From: Saprospirales bacterium
GTDB lineage: Bacteria; Bacteroidota; Bacteroidia; Chitinophagales; Saprospiraceae
Assembly (NCBI GenBank): GCA_016719895.1
Contig: JADJYG010000007.1
Location: forward strand, 186,001-250,000
Length of the DNA stretch: 64,000 nucleotides
Reading direction: 5' to 3'
Part shown: in pieces, positions 16,807 to 26,197 of the stretch
Layout of the letters: each line of letters opens with the position of its first letter
How positions within the stretch are numbered: position 1 is the first letter of the stretch
Translations under genes and position numbers: made by a program
The notes under the pieces: model-generated
Told to the model about the DNA's origin: nothing
Databases searched by the model: none
The model's input: only the letters and a program-made list of their open reading frames with translations

Positions 16807-18980
16807 CTAGAAAGTTACCTGGTTGATAGGTGCGTTTGTGGAATTGATCGCGGTTTTGATTTTGTTGATAAGACCAATTATTTCTTGCAAAGCAACATCC
16901 GGGTCTATGTTCCCATTGCCATCTTTAATTTTATTGCGAATTTGCTCAAGCCGAAATTCAACTAAATCATTATACGCGGCATGACTTCCATTATGCCGGG
17001 CGGTGGAAACCGCCAAGCCATTCAGCGCTTCATTCATGTGAAACGCATTTGCACTCGTGGAGCGCGCGGCTGCCTGTACGACCTCATGCTGCCTCGATGC
17101 CCAGGGAATCAAGTGATGCGCCTGCTCGCTGGCAAGGGGTTTGATCACGGTTCTCAACTGCCCTGAATTGCCAAAATCGATCTTCCCGGCCGTGTCCATC
17201 ACATAGCCCAGGGTTATTTTTCTCCCCGAAGCGCCGGTTACCGATTTTCTGGCAAATTTAACGCCTGTCGCGCTCCACCCCGCAAACGGGACCATAGCTG
17301 CCAAACTCAGCGTGCCGTTTACGTGGTCGCCTTCAATAAAATAGATTACGCCACTTGTCAGATCGGCGATTTCCCCGATACCTGGAAAAGCCCGGCGCCG
17401 TCCAGCAACAAATGTACTCCGGAACCGATCACATTCCAGGTTGCCTGTGCATAAAGTTTCCATTCGCACCAGCCGGATGCAGCCATTTGATGCTTGAGAA
17501 TGGCGTATTCGGCATTTACGACGATCGAAAAACAGATTCCGCAAGGGAATGCCGTTTCGCCGAAATTGTCGAATTCGTCAAAATCAAAGGCCGAAATGTT
17601 ATTGTTCCGCGCATGGTCGATGATCATCTGAACGACCAGCGCCACATTATCTTCCCCGGAATATTCCGTTTTGAACGCGTCCAGACCCTGGGCAGCAGCC
17701 GGGTTATCTGTCAACCATTTTACTTGCTCGGATACAAGTCCAAGGTCTTCCGTCAGGCTTTTGATCCGTTCAAATACCTGCGGATTGGATACCAAAAACT
17801 GAAACTGCGCCGTCGTCAAATTATGCTGCACGGTGAAGGCAAAAAACAGCGGCATGCCGGCCAAAATCGCCGGAAAAAATGCTTTCGGAGCCGAAAATGC
17901 CGGTCAAATCGGCTTCGGTCAGCACGATTCCATAGGTTTGGGAGAGGTACAGCAGCCGGTCCGCGCAACAATCCCCGGGCGCACTCCGGCAAATTAGCCG
18001 GCGTCTGCAACAGTTGTTTCAACTCCAGATACAGCTCTTCGCCCTCTTCCGAAAACCCGCAGTCGCGCCGGAGTTGCTCGAGCAGCGCCGCGGCGCTTTG
18101 GTAAAGGCCGAACTGCTGTTTGAACTGGTTGACCTGTTGGGCGTTCAGGCGGTCGATGCCTTTGAAATCGGCGGGGTTGAAGTAGTTGTTGATGTGGCCG
18201 GTGGGCCAGTTGACGAGGGTGTTGCCCCAGGCGAGGTTGTAGGTGGGGATGTTCAGCGGGTTGTCGACCCAGGGCGGCGGGTTGTTCGGGTCGAACACCG
18301 CGGGGCCGCTGCCCGAACACGACCAGATGTAGATCGAAAATGCGCCGAAATTGTAGGTGGACAACACCGGCGCGCTGCCGTCGTCGCAGGGCGTCTGCTG
18401 GGTGCGCAGATCGATGAGGCCGTTCTGCTGCGCCGGGGCGCTCAGGATGCCGTTTTGCAGGCGAAAGGAGCCGGTGAGGGGCGCCGTCCCAGGTGACCTG
18501 CAACAGGTAGCCGCTGAAATAGTCGCTGGAGCCTCCCACCGGCGGGGTGTATTCCGGGTCCGCCAGTATGAACAGCAGCCGCGAATCCATGTAGCCGCTG
18601 CTGTCGATAAAAAACAACATGGCGGCCTGACGGCCGGGGCCGACCGTTTCGGCAGTGGCTACCGGCACGAGCAGCAAGGGAACGGTGTCCCGGTACAACA
18701 CCGTGTCGGCAAAATCCCACAACAATTCGATCTGGCCCATGAGGAGTTGCAGGGAGTCCTGCGGCGCCCCGGACGTGCGGGCCTGCACCGCCCGCTGGCG
18801 GGCCTGGAAATGGCCGCGGGCGAAGGGAACAGTCAGCGGATCAGGCGTCGCTTTTGGGGCGAATGAATGGCCGCGTCGCCGCTGCCGGGCAGGGGCGGCT
18901 GCATATCCTTGCGGCAAGCCGGCAGGCACAGTGCGGAAAGCAGGAAGAGGAGAGGCTGGAAATTTTGGAATGGCGTGCAT
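16807..18980 (-). pseudogene. Polymorphic toxin, lipoprotein with AHH-type nuclease tip, broken by frameshifts
   Basis: Reading across frames gives one coherent protein of about 720 residues. The start at 18980 leads into a lipoprotein signal (FQPLLFLLSALCLPAC). A conserved core follows (VPVATAETVGPGRQAAMLFF, PAVFDPNNPPPWVDNPLN, FKQQFGLYQSAAALLEQLR). Next is a pre-toxin helical region (GIGEIADLTSGVIYF, LSLAAMVPFAGW), and the end is an HNH/Endonuclease-VII-type tip with the AHH motif (EQAHHLIPWASRQHE). Single-base shifts are needed near 18962, 18845, 18480, 17975, 17958, 17872 and 17387; two of them can be placed exactly by comparison with the duplicate at 15748-15934. The intact protein would be a secreted, membrane-tethered nuclease toxin used against neighbours. 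Whether all shifts are real decay or sequencing errors cannot be settled here, but neighbouring genes outside 13-22 kb are intact. Confidence 0.7.
17956..18140. repeat. Direct repeat copy B (within the toxin core)
   Basis: Partner of 15748-15934. It carries two single-base deletions relative to copy A (in a G run and a GC step), which account for two of the toxin frameshifts. Confidence 0.85.
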
Positions 18981-19316
18981 AAGCTTGGAAATCAGTCGGT
19001 GAAAGGATGTACCGCCCACCTGGCCCGAATGCCGGAGAAGGGGCATTGGACAGGGGATGGCGGAGAAACCGGGCATTCCCAATGGGTACAGGTCACAGGT
19101 AAAAACTGGTTTCGAAACCGGGGATTAAAGGCCTTCAGCTGGAGATTAATAGCGCCGGAAAGAGGGATATCCGGCCTTGCGCATAGAGGGAAGGAAATAC
19201 AAATCTAAACCCTGCGGGCGGGCGGAGCAAGTTTTGGTATGTTAAATTTTAAATGCTGTTTTATTCCGCATCTGCCGGGCAAGGATAGGCGCTAAATAGT
19301 CAATACTACCCACGGC
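18981..19316. other. Intergenic region of 336 bp
   Basis: Lies between the toxin start and the stop of the beta-helix pseudogene. The only recognisable signal is the TANNTTTG box at 19200-19207. No coding sequence or strong hairpin was seen. Confidence 0.5.
19200..19207 (-). promoter_or_regulatory. TANNTTTG box, possible toxin promoter
   Basis: Reads TAGATTTG on the minus strand, about 220 nt before the toxin ATG at 18980; the distance makes the link uncertain. Confidence 0.3.
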
Positions 19317-21637
19317 TCAGCGCAGCGCCCGCATCCGAAAATCCAAAGTCCCGAAGCCGCCCGCTTCGAAATGCTCGATGCGGATGTTGTGCCGGCCACC
19401 GAGCGTCACTTCGATTTCATCCACTGCGGGTTCGTGCACATCCCAATGGTCGATCAGGCGGCGGCCGTCGAGGTAGAGCCGGACGCCGTCGTCGGACGTG
19501 AGCTCGATGGCATAGCGGCCCGGGGCAATGTCGAATGTCGTTGTGGAAATGGTGGCGAACTGGTCGGCCTGAACGCCCGGGGCCGGGCTGTCCCACCAGG
19601 CGAAATACAGCTCGGAAACGTTTTTCTCCGCGGCCGGCGCTTGGCCGAATTTGGCGCCGAGCGGCAGGGGCGAGCGCGCCCATTGCCGGATGAGCCGGCT
19701 CAGGCTGTCGGAGAGGTTGAAAAACTGCACCGTCCAGTCCAGGTTTTTTTCAAAGCGCTGGAACTCGAAGCGGTAGGGCTGGCCGGGCGGCACACTGCGG
19801 CCAAAAACGTCGGTAATAGCGCTGTCGCCCGTGTATTCGAACAGTATCCGGATGGCTTCTGCGCCGGAGGCGCGGTTGCGGTCAGAAAAGCCGGGACCGT
19901 TCCGCCTTCCTGGTCCACGGCAGCCACGCCCTGTTTTTCGACGATCCGCCAGCGGCCCGGCGGGCCGTAGATTTTCAGCACGTAATTCGTGCCGGCGCCG
20001 GAAGGTAGCGGGCTCCGGTCGGCCAGCATAGCCTGCGGGCGCCGGAAATCGAAGGGCCCCCATTCGTCGACGAAAATATACTGCCGGCCGCGCAGTTGTT
20101 CGGGCGGCAGGGCTGTGTTGATGCCGCCAGGCAGGCTATCGGGTTCTTTCAGTTCCACATACGGGATTTCCAGCGGCGCGTAGGGATTTTGCGGCTGTTT
20201 ATCCGGGTGGCTGAAGTTTATGCCCCGGGATTCGGCCAGTTCGGGATGCGCCCACACCCGCTCGATCTGGGCGGCGGAGCCGTAAATATCATTGCGCAAA
20301 AAGCGGAGTTGCTCGTTCGGCTGCGCCGTTTCCAGCAGTGTTTGATAGCCTGTAAACAGGTTTTCACCGTTCACGGCGATATTTTGCGAAGCGCTGACGA
20401 CCAGCGGTTTGCGCACGCGCAAAAACACGTTGCGGTCGATGAGGGCGTCGCGGCTGCGGGTGTCGCGTTTTTGGGCGTAGCCCCAGTCGGCCGGCTGCTG
20501 GGCGCGGGCCCAGAGGCGGATGCCGGTGCTGTCACCCTCGAAAAAATTTTGCCGGATAGTATTGTTTTGGCCGTGTTCGATGGCGATGCCCGTGCGGCAA
20601 TCGGCGATCAGGTTGCCCATAAACACCGATTCGTAGCTGTAGCCGCCCCAGATACCATAGGTGCATTCGCGCAGGAGGTTGCCCTGGATGCGGTTGCGGC
20701 TGAAGGTTACCTCCACGCCGTTGGTGGGGGCGTGGCTGAAGTCGTTGCCGAAAATGACGTTGTCATTGCAGCCGCCCTGGCCGCTGTCCATCGTGCTTTG
20801 GCCGGCCCAGAGGAAAAAACCGTCGCCCGAGTGGGTGCAGGAGTTGAAGGCAAACAAATTACCATTGCTCTGTTCATACACCAGCATGGCAGCCGAGTCT
20901 TGTCCGCGCTGATAAAACCCGTGGGAGTAGCCGCGCACGTTCCAGTCGAGCCGGTTGTGCAGGATGCGGTTGCGGCTGCTGCGGTACAGGCCGATGCCCA
21001 GGCCGGAGTTGAACTGGAACGTGTTGTTGTAAAACAAGCCGTCGTCGCTGCGGGTCATCAACAGGGCGTTTTGGTTGCCGGTGATGCGGCACTGGCGCAC
21101 GGTGGAGTTGAAGCAGCTGTCGAGGTAAATACCGGCGCCGTAGCGCAGCCACTCGCCGTGGTCGTTCTGGTGGTAGCTGAGCCAGTCGGAAAAGTCCTCC
21201 CGCTCGCGTATGGAGCGCAGGCGCGGGCGGTAGTTGTAGGAAAAATCGCTGTTTTCGACAACCAGGCCGCTCGAGCCGCCGCAGGCCAGCAAGGCCACTT
21301 TGAAGCCGTGCACGCGGGTATTTTTTATGGTAATGTTGTGCCCTTTCACCAAAATAGCCAGCCCGGTAAACCGGTCCGGGCGCGTAGGGTCGGCGGTGCT
21401 GCGCAGTTCGGCGTTCTGAAAATCGACGGTCAGGTTACTGCCTTCGATGGTGATCAGCGCAGTATAGGTATTGCCGCCCCGAACTTCAGCCGGCGCTTCT
21501 AATCGGTAAGCGCCGGGTTTGATGCGGCAGGAGCGGGTGATTTTCAGCCCGGGCGCAAGCTCAATTTCAGGCGTTTGCCCGGCGGCCTGAAGCCCGGCCA
21601 CCAAGAAGGGCAAGAGCAATCTCCATGCTATTTTCAT
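19317..21637 (-). pseudogene. Right-handed beta-helix protein with C-terminal PA14 domain, one frameshift
   Basis: The N-terminal 590 codons run from a signal peptide (LLLPFLVAGLQAAGQ) through repeated beta-helix coils (GLVVENSDFSYN, STVRQCRITGNQNALLM, NNTIRQNFFEGDSTGIRL) of the NosD/pectate-lyase-like type. Near 19865 the frame breaks. The next frame continues with EAIRILFEYTGDS and a PA14-like module (SELYFAWWDSPAPGVQADQF, ELTSDDGVRLYLDGRRLIDHW, RHNIRIEHFEA) to a stop at 19317. One inserted base in the GCGCC stretch would restore a single 770-residue protein. It was probably a secreted carbohydrate-binding or -degrading surface protein. Either a recent null mutation or a base-calling error. 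Confidence 0.75.
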
Positions 21638-21807
21638 GGGTGTAAATTTAGGACGATTCCCTCCGGATTTTACCGCCCGCCAACTTGGTTTTCAGCCACC
21701 CCATAGCGGCCGCTAAGCTCCATATTGGCGAAAAACAGGGTGGGTATATCCACATTGACGCTATCGCCCAGATCTTCCCAGTCGTTGAAATCCGTGCCGG
21801 GATACGC

Positions 21808-24800
21808 TTACCCTTCGTCTTCCACACTGTCGCAGTGGTAATGCTCGCGGGGCCTCGCGGGGCGTTCGCCGCCAGCGCCGCTGGCGCCCGGTTTTTTATC
21901 TGCCTGCATTTTCTGGAGGATACGGGCGCGTTCCTGGCGTATCCATTCGCGCATCCGGAGGTCTTCCGCGCGGTCGAAATACGGAATACCGTCCACCCAG
22001 GTTTTTTCGGCATTGGCGTACACCGAAAGCGGATTGTCGCTCCAGAGCACCAGGTCGGCGTCCTTTCCGACTTTTACGCTGCCCACCCGGTCGTCTACGT
22101 GCAGCAATTTGGCCGGGTTAAGCGTTACCATTTTCCAGGCGTCTTCTTCACTAACGCCGCCGTACATCACGGCTTTGGCGGCCTCCTGATTGAGCCGGCG
22201 GGCCATTTCGGCGTCATCGGAGTTGATCGACACCAACACACCTTGGCGGTGCATCATAGCGGCATTGTACGGGATAGCCTGAAATACTTCGAATTTGTAG
22301 GCCCACCAGTCGCTGAACGTACTGCCACCGGCGCCATGCCGGGCCATTTTGTCTGCTACTTTATAGCCCTCCAGAATGTGTGTAAACGTATTCACGCGAA
22401 AACCGAATTTTTCCGCCACGCGCATCAGCATGGTAATCTCGCTTTGCACGTAAGAATGGCAGGTGATGAAGCGCTTGCTTTCCAGAATCTCCAGCAGGGC
22501 GTCCAGTTCGAGGTCCTTGCGGTACGGTTTGCCCGATCTTTTCAGGCGGCCGTATTCCTGCGCCCGGGTAAAGTAATCCACGTACACCTGTTCGACCCCC
22601 ATACGCGTTTGCGGATAGCGCGTGCGGTTGTTGTCGCCCCAATTGCTTTGTTTGACGTTTTCACCCAGGGCAAATTTGATCTGCCCCGTCCAACCCGGAA
22701 ACTTGAGCGCCTCCGGAGCTGCGCCCCAGCGCAATTTGATCAACTGGGTTTGGCCGCCGATGGGGTTGGCCGACCCGTGCAGCAGGTGGCTGCTGGTAAC
22801 CCCTCCGGCCAGCTGGCGGTAAATGTCGATATCTTCGGAATCAAGCGCATCGCCGATCCGGACCTCGGCGGCGGATTCCTGGGTGCCCTCATTCACCGAG
22901 CGCGCCACGGCAATATGCGAGTGTTCGTCAATGATGCCCGCCGTCAGGTGCTTGCCGCTGCCATCGACCACCACGGCATTATCCTGAACCGGCAAACGGC
23001 GGCCAATACGCTGGATTTTCCCATTGGAAATCAGCACATCCACGTGGCGCAGGATACCGTCGCGTTCGTTGGTCCAAACAGTGGCGTTTTGGATCAGATA
23101 CGTGCCCGCCTGCGGCTTTTTCCGCCAACCGTAAGCGGCGAACGGATAGGTCATTTCGCCCATTTCCGGAGCAACCGGCGCTTTTTCGGGCCGCTTTGGC
23201 TTATCGGCCGGCGCATCGCCGGTGCGCTCGGCAGTCCAGTTGATCCAGCTGCCGTTGGGCAGCACCCCGCGACCCGACCAGCTGCGCTGACGGGCCTCGC
23301 CAGACAGCGACACGTAGGCTTTGGTGGTGGAATCGGGTTGGTAGATGAGGGTTACCAGGCCATTGCTGAAGACCAGGTTTGCCTTTATCCGGGAGCTGTC
23401 GGCGCGCATGAGGCTGGCTTCGAGGGCCTCCGGTTTACCCTTTACCGTAAGGACGTACGCATCGGGGCCGGCTTGGAGCTGGTATGTCCCAAACAAGCCC
23501 TGTGCGTCAGCGTTATCCTCGGTCACGGCGTATGGTTTGCCCTGCACCCAGGTGTCCAGAATTTTGGCTTCTGCCTTAAACATATCGCCTGTAGTAATGA
23601 AAAAATTGGCTGTTTTCCCAGGTTCGAGGCTTCCAAGTTTGTCGTACACCTGCAAAAACTGGGCGGGCTGCCAGGTAAGCGCCATAAGCGCTGCTTCGGG
23701 TGAAAGGCCATACTCGACGGCTTTACGCAGGTTGGTCCAGAATTGTTTTTTATCGCGCAGGTCAAACGCCGTCAGGGCAAACGGGATACCGGCGGCAGCC
23801 AGGCGCGCCGGGTTGGAGGGCGCCATTTCCCAGTGTTTCAAGGTGCGCAGCGGCGTATGGAGCGCATCGTACGGATTGGCAATGTCGGCGGCTGGTTCGG
23901 GGAACTCGAGCGGTACGATAAGGCCCTGGCCGGTGGCTTTCACTTCATCGAGGCGCTGGTATTCGTCGCCCGTGGTTTTTACCAAAAATTGCCGGCCGAA
24001 TTCCTGGCCGATGCGGGCAATACGCAGCACGTCGAGTTTGTCGGCGGCTTCAAAGATTTGCGGCAAGCGCTGCAGGTTGATCCAGGCTTCGAGCGAGAGG
24101 TTTTGTTCGTCTTTCGATCCGCCGTTTTGGTACCATTCGGCATCCAGGTAGGTCTGCCGGATCAGCGCGACCACACCCATGAGCGACGAGGGGTAATCCT
24201 GCGTACTGGCGCCTTTGCGCATCGAGAGGTGGTGGCTGGCCCGGGCGAGCAGGATAGATTCGTGTTCGCGCTCGTCGGATAAGGTAACGAGGACGCCGGC
24301 GCCCCTGGATATACCATCCGGGCGGTGGGTGAGCACGGCGCCAAAGCCCAGTTTTCGCCACTCAGCAGCGGCTTTTTCCTCTTTGGCAAAGGCCTCTGCG
24401 GCTATAAATTCCGATTTGAGGGCTTCGTTCCAGGCAAAAGCGCCTTTTTTGCCGGTGTATTGCTGCGGGCGCTGTTGTGCCGGCGTCCCTTCCGCTTTGG
24501 GCGCCGGAAGGCCATAGCCAGCCGCATAGATATCGATCAGACCCGGATAGATCGTTTTCCCGGAGCAATCCACCACCACGGCGTCTTTCGGCGCCAGCAC
24601 ATTCTGCCCGCAGGCCACCACTTTGCCTTTGCCGATGACCAGGGTGGCGCCGGTGAGGCTGGTGCGGTAGTCGACAAATATCGTCGCATTGGTGAAGGCA
24701 TAAACGCCTTCGCGATGGTCGGAAGGTGCCGCCTGCGGGTAGGTTTGCTGCGCACGCAACACCAATATTGGCAAGAAAAACAGGACGCAAAGAAACAAGC

Positions 24801-24831
24801 TGGGGGCGGAGAACCGGATAGTCATTCGCAT
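21808..24831 (-). CDS. Secreted protein with two tandem amidohydrolase domains
   Basis: The 1007-residue product has a signal peptide (LFLCVLFFLPILVLRAQQ) and two amidohydrolase-like units. The first (about 45-440) starts with YAFTNATIFVDYRT and GKTIYPGLIDIYAAG and lacks the metal-binding HxH, so it is probably non-catalytic. The second (about 590-980) has TYLIQNATVWTN, TAGIIDEHSHIA (HxH), the conserved VTSSHLLHGSANPIGGQ, and VSINSDDAEMARRLNQEA, with KVGKDADLVLWSDNPL near the end. Family members hydrolyse amide or related bonds; the substrate is not predictable. The start at 24831 puts the signal peptide at the N-terminus; longer frames from 24906 would include the promoter. The stop at 21808 is followed by 45 more open codons in the same frame. 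Confidence 0.85.
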   Translation of the reverse strand: MRMTIRFSAPSLFLCVLFFLPILVLRAQQTYPQAAPSDHREGVYAFTNATIFVDYRTSLTGATLVIGKGKVVACGQNVLAPKDAVVVDCSGKTIYPGLIDIYAAGYGLPAPKAEGTPAQQRPQQYTGKKGAFAWNEALKSEFIAAEAFAKEEKAAAEWRKLGFGAVLTHRPDGISRGAGVLVTLSDEREHESILLARASHHLSMRKGASTQDYPSSLMGVVALIRQTYLDAEWYQNGGSKDEQNLSLEAWINLQRLPQIFEAADKLDVLRIARIGQEFGRQFLVKTTGDEYQRLDEVKATGQGLIVPLEFPEPAADIANPYDALHTPLRTLKHWEMAPSNPARLAAAGIPFALTAFDLRDKKQFWTNLRKAVEYGLSPEAALMALTWQPAQFLQVYDKLGSLEPGKTANFFITTGDMFKAEAKILDTWVQGKPYAVTEDNADAQGLFGTYQLQAGPDAYVLTVKGKPEALEASLMRADSSRIKANLVFSNGLVTLIYQPDSTTKAYVSLSGEARQRSWSGRGVLPNGSWINWTAERTGDAPADKPKRPEKAPVAPEMGEMTYPFAAYGWRKKPQAGTYLIQNATVWTNERDGILRHVDVLISNGKIQRIGRRLPVQDNAVVVDGSGKHLTAGIIDEHSHIAVARSVNEGTQESAAEVRIGDALDSEDIDIYRQLAGGVTSSHLLHGSANPIGGQTQLIKLRWGAAPEALKFPGWTGQIKFALGENVKQSNWGDNNRTRYPQTRMGVEQVYVDYFTRAQEYGRLKRSGKPYRKDLELDALLEILESKRFITCHSYVQSEITMLMRVAEKFGFRVNTFTHILEGYKVADKMARHGAGGSTFSDWWAYKFEVFQAIPYNAAMMHRQGVLVSINSDDAEMARRLNQEAAKAVMYGGVSEEDAWKMVTLNPAKLLHVDDRVGSVKVGKDADLVLWSDNPLSVYANAEKTWVDGIPYFDRAEDLRMREWIRQERARILQKMQADKKPGASGAGGERPARPREHYHCDSVEDEG

Positions 24832-24849
24832 GGAGGTATTGTTTTGTGG

Positions 24850-24857
24850 CAAATGTA
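24850..24857 (-). promoter_or_regulatory. TANNTTTG -7 box for the amidohydrolase
   Basis: Reads TACATTTG on the minus strand, 18 nt before the ATG at 24831. It forms a divergent pair with the box at 24902-24909. Confidence 0.5.
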
Positions 24858-24901
24858 TATGTTGTGGCAATACACAGGTTACCGGACTCCAGCCTTTTTG
24901 G

Positions 24902-24909
24902 TACATTTG
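24902..24909 (+). promoter_or_regulatory. TANNTTTG -7 box for the AGE epimerase
   Basis: Reads TACATTTG, 31 nt before the ATG at 24941 and 13 nt before an alternative ATG at 24923; the spacing favours 24941. Confidence 0.5.
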
Positions 24910-24940
24910 TCCAAATCGAAAAATGACAGGAACTGGCCGG

Positions 24941-26149
24941 ATGATCCATAAAAATATACTCGAAGCGTATCGCCACGATCTTCAACGCGAACTTGGCCAT
25001 ATCCTCGACTGGTGGGCCGAACACATGGCCGATCCCGAACGGGGAGGCTTTTCAGGTCGTATCGACAACCTGAACACCCCCGACCCAGGCGCCGCCCGCG
25101 GCATTGTGCTCCACAGCCGTATTTTATGGGCTTTCGCAGCTGCCGCCCGTATCCAAAACGACGCCAGGCGGCTGGCTACCGCACAATACGCTTTTGATTA
25201 CCTGCGCCGGCACTTCATCGACCCGGAATATGGCGGTGTCTTCTGGGCACTGACCCCCGAGGGCCAACCGCTTAATACCCGCAAGCAAATCTACGGCCTG
25301 GCCTTTGCGATGTATGGTTTGAGCGAATATTTCCGGGCCAGCGGTCAAAAACCAGCTTTGGATGAGGCGATCGGCTTGTTTCATTGGATTGAAAAATACA
25401 GCTACGACGCTGTCCGTGGCGGTTATCTGGAAGCGTTCGCCTGCAATGGAGCCCCATTGTCCGACCTGCGCCTTTCACCCAAAGACCGCAACGACCCGAA
25501 GACGATGAACACACATCTCCACCTCCTGGAGGCCTATGCCAATCTGTATCGCGTTTGGCCGGATACCCTGCTGGCCCAACGGCTCCGCCACCTGATCCAG
25601 CTGTTCCTCGACCATATCATTAATCCGCTTTCCGGTCATTTGATCCTGTTTTTTGACACCGGCTGGGCGCCGCAATCCGATACGATCTCCTATGGACACG
25701 ATATCGAAGCGGCCTGGCTGATCCAGGAAGCGGCCGGGGTGCTGGGCGACGGGCCTTTGCTGGCCCGGTGCCGGGAATATGCGGTGATCGGGGCTACTGC
25801 GGCGGCCCGCGGCCTGGATGAAACCGACGGCGGGCTCTGGTATGAGAACCAGGTGTTTGAAAAACACTGGTGGGCACAAGCCGAAGCAATGGTCGGCTTT
25901 CTGAATGCCTGGCAAATCAGCGGCGAGGATCACTTTCTGGATAAATCGATTGGCTGCTGGCAATTCGTACAACGCTACCTGCTCGACCGCGCGCACGGCG
26001 AATGGTTTTGGGGGATTGACAGCCGGCACCGTGTAATGGCTGGCGAAGACAAAGCCGGATTTTGGAAATGCCCCTACCACAACAGCCGGGCCTGCCTGGA
26101 AATCATGGAGCGTATCCCACTGAGCGCAGATGCAGCAGCGGGCGGGTAA
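24941..26149 (+). CDS. AGE-family epimerase (cellobiose 2-epimerase type)
   Basis: The 402-residue cytoplasmic protein fits the (alpha/alpha)6-barrel N-acylglucosamine/cellobiose 2-epimerase family. Conserved blocks are ILDWWAEHMADPERGGFSGRI near the N-terminus, RILWAFAAAARI, GGVFWALTPEG with RKQIYGLAFAMYGLSEY, NTHLHLLEAYANLYR, and GHDIEAAWLIQEAA. The late motif EKHWWAQAEAMVGF and WFWGID also fit. It would interconvert the glucose and mannose units of beta-linked disaccharides or free sugars. The motif set is closer to cellobiose 2-epimerase than to the renin-binding-protein group. It diverges from the amidohydrolase gene; functional coupling is not evident. The start is set by the promoter box; 24923 is a possible alternative. 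Confidence 0.88.
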   Translation: MIHKNILEAYRHDLQRELGHILDWWAEHMADPERGGFSGRIDNLNTPDPGAARGIVLHSRILWAFAAAARIQNDARRLATAQYAFDYLRRHFIDPEYGGVFWALTPEGQPLNTRKQIYGLAFAMYGLSEYFRASGQKPALDEAIGLFHWIEKYSYDAVRGGYLEAFACNGAPLSDLRLSPKDRNDPKTMNTHLHLLEAYANLYRVWPDTLLAQRLRHLIQLFLDHIINPLSGHLILFFDTGWAPQSDTISYGHDIEAAWLIQEAAGVLGDGPLLARCREYAVIGATAAARGLDETDGGLWYENQVFEKHWWAQAEAMVGFLNAWQISGEDHFLDKSIGCWQFVQRYLLDRAHGEWFWGIDSRHRVMAGEDKAGFWKCPYHNSRACLEIMERIPLSADAAAGG

Positions 26150-26158
26150 AAAGGTTAA

Positions 26159-26171
26159 ACGCCAGTGGCGT
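26159..26171. terminator. Short hairpin between convergent genes
   Basis: ACGCCA and TGGCGT are separated by one base, in the 48-bp gap between the AGE epimerase and DUF1501 stops. A weak bidirectional terminator at best. Confidence 0.35.
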
Positions 26172-26197
26172 CTTCATAAACACTTGTCAGCAGCGTT

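Noticed and set aside
17994..19082. Minus frame of 362 codons as one intact gene
   Set aside because: Its second half turns into His/Arg/Pro-rich shadow sequence where the real coding frame continues in another phase; treated as part of the broken toxin.
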